A DNA stretch of 64,000 nucleotides from CAYIHX01 sp964363305 (GTDB taxonomy: Bacteria > Bdellovibrionota > UBA1018): assembly GCA_964363305.1 (NCBI GenBank), contig CAYIHX010000014.1, forward strand, positions 1-64,000. Reading direction: 5' to 3'. The position numbers and the translations under genes were made by a program. Below the pieces are notes generated by a model. That model saw only the letters and a program-made list of their open reading frames with translations. It ran no database searches and was not told the DNA's origin. Shown piece after piece: positions 52,719 through 59,946 of this stretch (the first letter of the stretch is position 1; each line of letters starts with the position of its first letter).

Positions 52719-55129
52719 TGTACCACCCCTTGCGTTGCGACGACGCCACGCGGATAGCGCTTGGCAAGGGTCGTGAGGATCGAAAGCGAATCTTGTGCGG
52801 TGTCCTTTGCCGTCTCGCCTTCGATGGCGGCGAGATCACGCGGGTCGGTGGTGGCGATCCAATACTCGAGCGGCGTTGAGTCGATGGCGACGACGGCGCG
52901 ATTGTCCTGGGCCATCAAAAATGCTTCCGAGTACAGACCCCGTTCTTGATGCAGTGAGGCGACGAGCGCCATCTCATTATCATTAAGTTGGAGCACTTCT
53001 TTGAGGCGGGCCTGGTCGGCGCCCTTTTGCGTGAGGCACCACTTCATCGACGAGTTGGACAAGATGGCGCCAGCGACCTTGCTCTTGGCGAAGTCATCCA
53101 TGTTTTGGGAAATGGCGATGGCGGACGCAAAGTATTTACGAAAGGTGCGGAAAACTTCAGCGATGAAGGTCGCGCCAGCGTCGTTCTCGAGGAGCTTCCA
53201 ACATTCATCAAAAACCAGGAATTTTTTACGAGCACGATCCTTCTGAATCTCACGCCAGATGAAATCAGTGATGATAAACAGGCAAACCGACTGCAGGTCG
53301 GGGTAGGTCTCCATGCCCTTCAGGTCGAAAGCGACCACCGGCTTATGAAACTCGATGGTAGTCTTGCGATCAACGAACTGCCCGAAGGGTGTATTGCCGC
53401 ACCATGGCGTGAGAATGCGTCCGTACCGCCGAATGGTCACGTCTTCGTGGGCAAGGAGGATTTCACGCAAGACAGAGAGCGTCGGGGGTTTCCCTGACTC
53501 ATAGGTCTTTTGGATGGCCTCCTCGACCTCGGCGCGTTCCAAGCGCGGTAGCCGCGTCTCATCCTCTTCTTTGGTCATAAGTTCGATCAAGCCAGTGAGG
53601 AACTTGACCTTGTGGGATGACGGCGTGGTCTCGCCGGGCAAAAGATCAAACGGATTGACTGCCATGCCTGAGCCAACGGTCAGCGGGATATATTGTCCGC
53701 CCAGGTTGTCGCAGAGCTTCTTGTAGGAGCCGCCGATATCGACGATGAAAATCTTGGGCGCTTCTTTCAGCATTTGTAAAAGTAAAATGTTGGTGAGGAA
53801 GCTCTTGCCGCTGCCAGATCCGCCACTGACGACGTGGTTGTAGTTCGTCAGGTCTTGGGAGAACGGGTCGAATCGGACGAGGCTGCCCATCCGCGAGCGC
53901 AAGAGAATGCTGGGTCTTTCATGGCCGGACCACGGACCAAATAGAGGTAGAAGATCAGCGAGTGTCGAGGTCTTCATCCGCTTGGCGCGTTCTTTGGCTC
54001 GAGCGTTCGGCAGTGCGATTTCTGTGAAAATATCGAAGGCGGCAAGGCTCTCTTCCATGGCCTCGGCGCCGCCGAGCTCCCGGATGGTGGAAAGTGCCAA
54101 TGACACTTCTTCCTCGAGATCTTCCTGGGATTTTGAACGCAGAACGATATTCAGGCTCACCTGAAAAACGTGCTCGCCTTGGGCAATGAGTTCAGAAAGT
54201 AACGTCTCGATGTCCTGGAACTTTGCCTCTGACTCGAGGTCCGCAACGCCGGTTTTCTTCCCGCGTGCCATCGCGTAGGCGAGCCGCCGCTGGGTATGTA
54301 GGCTTTCTAATTCCTTTTGCTGGTCAGGGACATGGACCGTGAGAAAGAGGCGCGAATCAAACGGGAGACCGCGAAGGGTTGCGGCCATGGAGGCAAAGGT
54401 CTGGTCCGGTAGCATTTTCAGGGACAGTACCCGGTAGTGCATGTCTGCGAGTGAGAAGCCTTTTTCGCTCAGAAGCGCGTCGGTATACAAAACTGTGCTG
54501 CGGATATCTTCGGGATCGTAGTGGTCGAGAGCGATCGGGCGGCACGGGTTCCACTGCTCATACAAGAGGCGCATGACCTCATCCGTTGGAATGAGGGTGG
54601 AGGAAATGCCCAGGGAGTTCAGGTTTCCTTGAAGATCGACAAGCAGATGTCTGGCGGCGGCAACTTCGCGCCGCAGTTGTTCCTCGCTGACGGTCGGGAA
54701 TAGTTTGCTCTTCGAGAAAATACCCTGATTGCCAAGCAGAGCTGCTGCAAAGGGGCGCCTGACAAAAATTTTGAGCCGATGCCGCGGTATGAGCCCCTGC
54801 ACATCGAGTTCACGGACGCGATCAGCACGCGCGCGGCTTATCTGACGAGCGGCGTCGCTAGCCTCCGCAACGCCAAGGGCCTCGTGGGCGGCAGCGGTTT
54901 CGACGTTCCCCGCAACTATCTCTTGAATGAATTGGATATCGGTGTGCGCGGGAATGCCATTGAGAAACTGCGCTGCACGTTCTGCAAGCGAGTTGACGGC
55001 ATCATCATTCCAACAAGATACGTCGAGCGGCACCAGCTCCAAGCCGAAGCCCAGCGAGCCGTCGGTGAAGACGATGAAATCATTCTCAAAGCCCCAGACT
55101 TGGAGCTTGTCGGCCAGAATATCCTTCAT
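52715..55129 (-). CDS. VirB4/TraC-like ATPase
   Basis: About 804 residues, start at the ATG at 55129 with GGAGG 7 bases upstream and a 4-base overlap with the previous gene. N-terminal CagE/VirB4 domain; Walker A SGGSGSGKS about residues 436-444; Walker B FLVFDECWKLL about residue 640; SMKWCLTQKGADQARLKEVL near the end. The energy-providing ATPase of pilus assembly and the best single marker of a complete T4SS. Confidence 0.95.
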   Translation of the reverse strand: MKDILADKLQVWGFENDFIVFTDGSLGFGLELVPLDVSCWNDDAVNSLAERAAQFLNGIPAHTDIQFIQEIVAGNVETAAAHEALGVAEASDAARQISRARADRVRELDVQGLIPRHRLKIFVRRPFAAALLGNQGIFSKSKLFPTVSEEQLRREVAAARHLLVDLQGNLNSLGISSTLIPTDEVMRLLYEQWNPCRPIALDHYDPEDIRSTVLYTDALLSEKGFSLADMHYRVLSLKMLPDQTFASMAATLRGLPFDSRLFLTVHVPDQQKELESLHTQRRLAYAMARGKKTGVADLESEAKFQDIETLLSELIAQGEHVFQVSLNIVLRSKSQEDLEEEVSLALSTIRELGGAEAMEESLAAFDIFTEIALPNARAKERAKRMKTSTLADLLPLFGPWSGHERPSILLRSRMGSLVRFDPFSQDLTNYNHVVSGGSGSGKSFLTNILLLQMLKEAPKIFIVDIGGSYKKLCDNLGGQYIPLTVGSGMAVNPFDLLPGETTPSSHKVKFLTGLIELMTKEEDETRLPRLERAEVEEAIQKTYESGKPPTLSVLREILLAHEDVTIRRYGRILTPWCGNTPFGQFVDRKTTIEFHKPVVAFDLKGMETYPDLQSVCLFIITDFIWREIQKDRARKKFLVFDECWKLLENDAGATFIAEVFRTFRKYFASAIAISQNMDDFAKSKVAGAILSNSSMKWCLTQKGADQARLKEVLQLNDNEMALVASLHQERGLYSEAFLMAQDNRAVVAIDSTPLEYWIATTDPRDLAAIEGETAKDTAQDSLSILTTLAKRYPRGVVATQGVVQ

Positions 55130-55455
55130 ACCCGGCCTCCCTTCAAAACCTTGAGCGTGGGTGGGCGCATCCATTGGGTTGCGTCAGGAAAGGCGCGGTA
55201 CGTGCCAGGCGTTGTTTGAAAGCGGAGCCAGTGGACGAGGTAGTTGTCCGGCTTCCCCTTTTTTCCAAGGCGCAGCACGAGGGCGAGCACCGCCGTGGGC
55301 AGCCACACGAAAATGGCTTTCAACGGCATCTGGCCAAAGATAAAATTGAGCAGCGATAGTGTCAGGAAGATCGCAAGCACATCCGGCACTTCAAAGCCGA
55401 AAAGCAGGAGCTTCTTGTCGAGGCACTGCGCGACGGGAGTCGTCTTTAATCCCAT
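55126..55455 (-). CDS. VirB3-like membrane protein
   Basis: About 109 residues from the ATG at 55455, which has GGAG 7 bases upstream. Two hydrophobic segments (about residues 25-45 and 50-67) and a conserved WLRFQTTPGTYRAFP end. Position before VirB4 and size fit VirB3/TraL. Confidence 0.78.
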   Translation of the reverse strand: MGLKTTPVAQCLDKKLLLFGFEVPDVLAIFLTLSLLNFIFGQMPLKAIFVWLPTAVLALVLRLGKKGKPDNYLVHWLRFQTTPGTYRAFPDATQWMRPPTLKVLKGGRV

Positions 55456-55520
55456 AGGTAATCTCCAGCAGGAGAGCATGTGCCGCCGGATGTTGGCCGG
55501 CGACACATGCTCGAAGGTGT

Positions 55521-55811
55521 TTAGTCCACGACGCCGCGAATGAACGCGATGATGCTTGGTGCGCCGAAGCCGATGGCCGCGCCGAAAATCGCGAGGATCA
55601 GGTGATTCCTCGCATTTGGCGAACCAGCGACGAATGACAGCCCCGCGATCACCAAGCCCAGGATCGCCGCCAGTGGCAGAATCACGGTGATGAGCTTCAT
55701 CTGAATCGCGGCAAGGCTTCCCTCGACGCTACAGAAACCGAGTTGAGGCAAAAGAAGACCCATGCCGACTACGAGAGTCGGAAGGGCGAGCTTCGATAAT
55801 TTCATAAACAC
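55521..55811 (-). CDS. VirB2/TrbC-like pilin
   Basis: A 96-residue protein: signal peptide ending at FCSV, then two hydrophobic helices (TVILPLAAILGLVIAGLSF; LILAIFGAAIGFGAP) joined by a short loop, typical of VirB2/TrbC major pilins. Precedes VirB3. Confidence 0.85.
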   Translation of the reverse strand: MFMKLSKLALPTLVVGMGLLLPQLGFCSVEGSLAAIQMKLITVILPLAAILGLVIAGLSFVAGSPNARNHLILAIFGAAIGFGAPSIIAFIRGVVD

Positions 55812-55813
55812 CC

Positions 55814-56173
55814 CTAGGCTCTTGGATAGAGATTCATGAAGATGCTTGTGCCTAAGAGTGGAAATCGAATTTCCATATGGGACTTGAGATCAGGGAGCAG
55901 CTTCCCGGAGCCGACCGGATTCTGAAAACGAACGGCGTTGCTCTCGAGATCTTTCACGGCCTTGGCAAAGATCGTGTAGCAGCTCAGCGACTCGCGGTTC
56001 TTGCAAACGTAATACGGGATGTTCGGGAACATGGTGAGGCGCACGACGTAGTGGCTTTCACCCTCGAACTGCACGGCGAAGCCTGCGAGCATGGGGTTCT
56101 TCAGCTCTCCGTCGATAAGTTTAGCAACGACGAGTTCATACTTCGCAGTTACGACCGCTTGTGGGGTATCCAT
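55814..56173 (-). CDS. Hypothetical ICE protein in the T4SS operon
   Basis: A 119-residue soluble protein from the ATG at 56173 (GAGG close by; a TTG at 56188 is less likely). Mixed alpha/beta with FEGESHYVVRLTMFPNIPYYVCKNR. No family recognised. Three bases before the pilin gene. Perhaps a cytoplasmic assembly or regulatory factor. Confidence 0.65.
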   Translation of the reverse strand: MDTPQAVVTAKYELVVAKLIDGELKNPMLAGFAVQFEGESHYVVRLTMFPNIPYYVCKNRESLSCYTIFAKAVKDLESNAVRFQNPVGSGKLLPDLKSHMEIRFPLLGTSIFMNLYPRA

Positions 56174-56255
56174 AAAACCTCGATTCAAATCATTGAAGCT
56201 ATTTAAAACGGCAGCCGTCGCCGGTGCGCCGCGAGTGGGTCTTTAGGGCGCGTTA

Positions 56256-56393
56256 CTAAAGATCGTTGAAGCGTCCGATGTGATGGAGGTGTTCTCGTGG
56301 GGCATCGTCTGCCTTCTTCGCCGCCCCAGTGGTTGTGCAAGCCGAGAGAGCGAGGATGAGGCAGGCAGTCATGGCCAATGTGGCGGTCCTCAT
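56256..56393 (-). CDS. Small lipoprotein of the T4SS operon
   Basis: A 45-residue lipoprotein missed by a length cut-off. MRTATLAMTACLILALSAC gives a signal with lipobox LSAC, leaving a 27-residue mature peptide. Its ATG overlaps the stop of the gene before it (ATGA). Size and position fit VirB7/TrbK-type lipoproteins that cap the outer channel or block redundant entry. Confidence 0.7.
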   Translation of the reverse strand: MRTATLAMTACLILALSACTTTGAAKKADDAPREHLHHIGRFNDL

Positions 56394-56647
56394 TGCTTTG
56401 CCTCCTGTTCAAGCACCACGGCCTTCAGGCTTTCTTGTGCGCTGGGCTCTTTCACGGCTGGTTTTGCATAGGGCACTGCGCGTGCCTGCTTTTTCACAGC
56501 GCAGTGTTGTCGAGGGGCTGGCTCTTCGAGTTGTTTAAGCGCGGTCACAAGGACCGCCAGCACGATAAGGGCCGCGAGCATATTACGGGTATAGGGGTGA
56601 GCCTGTCGCCAGAGGCGCTCGGCCAGGGATTGTGCGGGTTCCGTCAT
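56390..56647 (-). CDS. Small single-span membrane protein
   Basis: About 85 residues from the ATG at 56647 (GGAG 6 bases upstream; an earlier ATG overlaps the DksA-like stop). One membrane helix (NMLAALIVLAVLVTAL) followed by a periplasmic alanine/proline/lysine-rich tail. No family recognised; part of the transfer operon by overlap on both sides. Confidence 0.65.
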   Translation of the reverse strand: MTEPAQSLAERLWRQAHPYTRNMLAALIVLAVLVTALKQLEEPAPRQHCAVKKQARAVPYAKPAVKEPSAQESLKAVVLEQEAKQ

Positions 56648-56658
56648 TTTAGTCTCCA

Positions 56659-57099
56659 TCATGCGAACAGTGGATTGAGGGGTGGCGCGGGGTAGTCGAA
56701 GAGAAAGCCGCAAGGGCGTTTTCTTCGCGGGCGCATTGTGGCGTTGGTTTTTTCAGCGTTGTCTTGGCACACAACGCAAAGCGCGGCGGCGGGCGCGGCG
56801 TTCATGCGCGCCATCTCAATGGAATCACCGCAGCCGTCGCACCGCCCAAAATCACCCTGCTCAATTCGTCGAAGGGCGGCGCGAAGGCGGGCGCCATGCG
56901 CCTGGTCCCGTTCATTGAGATCAAGGCGGGTGCCCAGTTCGGCCTCCTCTTTGGCGTGGTCCAAGCCATCAAGCAAAACCCTGGGCTGGACTTCGGCGGA
57001 TTGAAGAAGCTCGCGCTTCAGGGCGGTGGTCCTCTCGGTGAAACTATCTAGCTCCGCCTCGATGCGAGCGCGGAAGTGGTCGGTCTGGCCTTTCAGCAT
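56659..57099 (-). CDS. TraR/DksA-type zinc-finger protein
   Basis: A 146-residue protein from the ATG at 57099 (GAGGAG upstream). Long N-terminal coiled coil, then FGRCDGCGDSIEMARMNA and LCVVCQ, the four-cysteine zinc finger of DksA/TraR. TraR-type proteins on conjugative elements act on RNA polymerase to change host transcription. First gene of the transfer operon. Confidence 0.85.
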   Translation of the reverse strand: MLKGQTDHFRARIEAELDSFTERTTALKRELLQSAEVQPRVLLDGLDHAKEEAELGTRLDLNERDQAHGARLRAALRRIEQGDFGRCDGCGDSIEMARMNAAPAAALCVVCQDNAEKTNATMRPRRKRPCGFLFDYPAPPLNPLFA

Positions 57100-57435
57100 T
57101 CTTATTTCTCCTCGGAGCGAGTTGATTCGCGCCCCTTTCGATAAAGAAGAGTGCAAGTGGCCAGCGTGATCGTGCCAAGGTCACGGAGGTTGCTGATTTA
57201 CCGAGGGAATGTTGGAAAAATCAGGTGCACGCCCTCGTATGCGCGAGAACATTTCCAAACGGGATTGCGTTTGCAGATCTACGGAGTTTCCGAAAACTCC
57301 TTTGCTCCCGCCAAGATGGGCTCAAAAGTGGAAAAACGTATCTGCGTCACCCATGAAAAGTGCAAGTTGCACATTATATGCACTAGCGCTGGCCGCCTGA
57401 TTGCCGCTGTGCAATAAGAAAAAGAGGGAGGCCAT
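57100..57435. other. Divergent intergenic region
   Basis: 336 bases between the transfer operon (minus) and the ATPase gene (plus). It must contain promoters for both and possibly the origin of transfer. I see no clear iterons or strong inverted repeats and the open frames over it have no ribosome-binding sites. Confidence 0.45.
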
Positions 57436-58296
57436 TTGAAGCACGTTCAAACGATCCGCGCATTTATTAAAACCCTTATGAGCAGCGAGAATTTTCACGC
57501 TCTCGTCGTCCAGAGCCCTCCTGGCTGGGGCAAAAGCACAACCATTGATGCTGCGCTCGGAGAGCTTGAAGTCAATGCTGTGGTGGCGGGCGCTTATGCA
57601 ACGCCTTTGCACATTTACAACACGCTCTGCAGTCACCCCGATTCCCTCATTGTTTTTGATGACTGCGCAGGCCTATTTAGTGATCCCAAATCCATGGCCA
57701 TCCTGAAGGCGGCGACCTGGCCCAGTACCGGTCCCTCCAGCTCCGCGCCGGCACGGCGGCGGGTTGCATGGGGGAGCACCTCCCAGAAGGTTGAGCAGGA
57801 GTTCATCGACTTCACGGGGAAGATCATCCTGCTTACGAATGTCGTTCCTGCGGGGAAGGAGACAGAGGCGTTTCTTTCCCGCTGTCTGAGCTATCGAATC
57901 AGCATTGGGCATGAGGAGCTTAAGCAGATGCTGATGGTTGCTGCGGCCTCCTCGGCCCATTTTGCCAAGCCTGAGCTGGCCCGCGAGGTGGCTAGCTTCC
58001 TCTGTGACGACTGCGCAGGCATCGAACTAGCCAAGGTGAACCTACGCACCCTAAAGATGGGCTACGAGCTAGCCATGACCCACCCCGAGGGCTGGCGGGA
58101 GCTGTTCACCCATCTGCTCCCTCGAGATCAGATCAAAACAGCGGCCCCCGTGGCCCGCATTCTTCAGTCCGGGCTTTCAGCCAAGGAGCAGGAGGCGCAA
58201 TTTACGGCCACCACAGGCAAGAGCCGCCGCACCTTTTATAACCTCAAGAAAGAATTGGGCTTAACCCGGCCCTATCGCGCTAAATCCCCGGACTAA
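57436..58296 (+). CDS. P-loop ATPase with C-terminal helix-turn-helix
   Basis: A 286-residue protein initiating at TTG behind GGGAGG. Walker A SPPGWGKST at residues 26-34, Walker B SLIVFDDCAG near residue 75, and IILLTNVVPAG like a sensor 1 strand. The C-terminal 50 residues (FTATTGKSRRTFYNLKKELG) are a DNA-binding-like helix-turn-helix. Similar ATPases occur in plasmids and genomic islands, for partition or replication. It lies just upstream of the DGR. Confidence 0.75.
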   Translation: MKHVQTIRAFIKTLMSSENFHALVVQSPPGWGKSTTIDAALGELEVNAVVAGAYATPLHIYNTLCSHPDSLIVFDDCAGLFSDPKSMAILKAATWPSTGPSSSAPARRRVAWGSTSQKVEQEFIDFTGKIILLTNVVPAGKETEAFLSRCLSYRISIGHEELKQMLMVAAASSAHFAKPELAREVASFLCDDCAGIELAKVNLRTLKMGYELAMTHPEGWRELFTHLLPRDQIKTAAPVARILQSGLSAKEQEAQFTATTGKSRRTFYNLKKELGLTRPYRAKSPD

Positions 58297-58411
58297 TTTA
58301 GGATTTAAATCGCCCAAGATCTAGCCGAGTGCCTAGCGGTTGGACGGTTTTGAGGGGCCTCGGGTCAATGATTTCGAGCCCTTGAAAGTCGTAGTAAATT
58401 GGTATGGATAC

Positions 58412-58420
58412 TGCTATGAT
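58412..58420 (+). promoter_or_regulatory. Extended -10 promoter candidate for the DGR target gene
   Basis: TGCTATGAT at 58412-58420 is a consensus-like extended -10 element, about 50 bases before the target-gene ATG. No good -35 at 17 bases is seen, as expected for this promoter class. Strength unknown. Confidence 0.35.
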
Positions 58421-58471
58421 GCGCCGCAAGAGATTATGAATTGGTCCGAACGATTAGGAAGGATGATTTTT

Positions 58472-59092
58472 ATGAAGGCAAAAATTTTGAGTTTGTTTGT
58501 GTTGAGCGCTTCGCTCTTGAGCGTGGGTGCCCAGGCACAAGAAGTCTGTAGGAATCTTGAATCCTGTCGCGCTCTGCGCGCCCGCGTAGATGCGCGGATT
58601 GTTGAACTGGAAGGCGCGCTTCCCACCCGCATCGCTCACGGCGCTAACGGCCTAGAAACGACGTTTACCCGCGACTCCAGCATCGCCGCCCTGAATGAAG
58701 CATGGCGCGATCCCAGCGGCATGATCTGGGGCGACATCGTGACGAACGATGACCACTCGATCCGCTATATGGATCAGTACCAAGCAACGACCTACTGCGA
58801 GAGCATCGGCGCTACGCTCCCAAGTCGTGAAGACTTCGCCCGTCTCCGCGGCTACATGGGCGCGACAACGGCAGCATCAGAGTACTCCGGTTCCGGCTAC
58901 ACCCCCCAGGTGCTCCCCAACCTGTACCGCACCGTTGATGGTCGCTCGGTGAGCAACTACTTTTGGTCTTCGTCGGTTCACCCCGGCGGCTCCGATTTCG
59001 GCTACGTCTTCTTTGGGCGCACGGGCTACGTCGACGACTACGATCGCGATTACGCAGACAGCAGTGCAGTGCGTTGCGTGGCGCGCCGCTAG
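58472..59092 (+). CDS. Exported DGR target protein with C-terminal variable repeat
   Basis: A 206-residue protein from the ATG at 58472 (GGAAGG 9 bases upstream). Signal peptide of about 23 residues (cleavage after AQA), not a lipoprotein. The rest resembles the DUF1566/formylglycine-enzyme-like C-type-lectin fold used by many DGR targets: YCESIGATLPSREDFARL and YFWSSSV are its landmarks. The last 40 residues are the VR, with variable positions from residue 172 to 198, ending in the invariant AVRCVARR. The protein should display a variable binding face outside the cytoplasm. Confidence 0.92.
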   Translation: MKAKILSLFVLSASLLSVGAQAQEVCRNLESCRALRARVDARIVELEGALPTRIAHGANGLETTFTRDSSIAALNEAWRDPSGMIWGDIVTNDDHSIRYMDQYQATTYCESIGATLPSREDFARLRGYMGATTAASEYSGSGYTPQVLPNLYRTVDGRSVSNYFWSSSVHPGGSDFGYVFFGRTGYVDDYDRDYADSSAVRCVARR

Positions 59093-59094
59093 CG
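58965..59094 (+). repeat. DGR variable repeat (VR)
   Basis: 130 bases aligned without gaps to TR at 59785-59914 (offset 820). Eighteen mismatches, of which sixteen fall on TR adenines (to G, or to T). The two exceptions are 59001 (G for TR C) and 59039 (T for TR G). The last 30 bases, 59065-59094, are identical to TR and include the stop codon: the expected initiation-of-homing (IMH) segment. Confidence 0.95.
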
Positions 59095-59123
59095 TGGAAA
59101 GTTAATTTGATCATTGGATGATT

Positions 59124-59149
59124 GGACCGGGCGCTCAGCCGCCCGGTCC
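59124..59149 (+). other. GC-rich hairpin 30 bases after VR
   Basis: GGACCGGGCG (59124-59133) and CGCCCGGTCC (59140-59149) form a perfect 10-bp stem with a 6-base loop. Known DGRs (Bordetella phage BPP-1) need a short GC-rich hairpin downstream of the IMH for efficient target recognition. It could also terminate the target-gene transcript, but the following sequence is only moderately T-rich. Confidence 0.6.
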
Positions 59150-59203
59150 TGTTTACGTTTTCACCCTCAGCGGCCGAAGGCCGCTTCGCTCTTAAAAAAT
59201 TTT

Positions 59204-59626
59204 ATGGCCCGCACCCAGCACCTTCCACTTTATCAGTCTGTTTTTATCTACACGCGCGAAGTGTATCGACTGCGCGCCGGGTTTCCGAAGTCCATCAAAC
59301 ATGACTTGGGCCAAGAGGTTTGCGAGTCTTCCATCAAGCTTTTGAAGTGCGTAGTGATGGCCAACGGTGCGGTCAAAAAAGACCGCTATCTGAGTCGATT
59401 GATCCTTGAGGTTGAGGTGCAGTGGGCGCTGTTACGACTGCTCTATGAGTTGAAGGCCATAAGCGCCGGGCAGTTCAAGCTCCTCTCCGAGCGCCTTGCT
59501 GACATCACTAAGCAGAGCCATGCGTGGTTCAAGTGGGTGCATGCCCAGGATCGCAAGGACGCCGTCGCTGCCCCTGTAAAAAAACCACTTGCCGAAGGGC
59601 TTCGCCCCGCGCCAAAACAGACCTGA
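59204..59626 (+). CDS. avd: Avd-type DGR accessory protein
   Basis: A 140-residue all-helical, basic protein: LYQSVFIYTREVYRLRAGFP, DLGQEVCESSIKLLKCV, ILEVEVQWALLRLLYELK and QFKLLSERLADITKQ are the four helices of the Avd/four-helix-bundle family, which forms a pentamer that binds TR RNA and the reverse transcriptase. Start at the ATG at 59204 by homology; the open frame upstream contains the post-VR hairpin. No strong ribosome-binding site. Confidence 0.9.
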   Translation: MARTQHLPLYQSVFIYTREVYRLRAGFPKSIKHDLGQEVCESSIKLLKCVVMANGAVKKDRYLSRLILEVEVQWALLRLLYELKAISAGQFKLLSERLADITKQSHAWFKWVHAQDRKDAVAAPVKKPLAEGLRPAPKQT

Positions 59627-59784
59627 GGTCAGTGGCCGGAATCCCTGGTTTTACGGAATCAGGGAGCGTGCCTGACTTTCCCACGGGAGCCCGACTATGG
59701 GGTTTGACTCTGTAGTGATTAATCGAAGCCCAGATCCCGCAAACCAATGCGGCCTTTGGGTGGGTGCAGTAACGGGTGCATGGC

Positions 59785-59914
59785 GGTCTTCGTCGGTTCA
59801 CCCCGACAACTCCAATAACGCCTACGACTTCAATGGGCGCACGGGCAACATCGACAACGACAATCGCGATAACGCAGACAACAATGCAGTGCGTTGCGTG
59901 GCGCGCCGCTAGCG
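59785..59914 (+). repeat. DGR template repeat (TR)
   Basis: 130 bases with ten AAC/AAT codons in the VR reading frame, the typical design of a TR. Of 31 adenines before the invariant end, 16 differ in VR. In frame, TR reads as asparagine where VR has Gly, Asp, Phe, Phe, Tyr, Asp, Asp, Tyr, Ser and Ser, all reachable by changes at the first two codon positions. TR lies between avd and the convergent reverse-transcriptase gene; it must be transcribed from the plus strand. Confidence 0.95.
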
Positions 59915-59946
59915 AGGGAATACTGAACTTGGGGGCTACCGTGTCT

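Noticed and set aside
59697..59912. A 71-codon gene over TR
   Set aside because: The frame is open only because TR mirrors the VR reading frame; there is no start signal and the region is a template.
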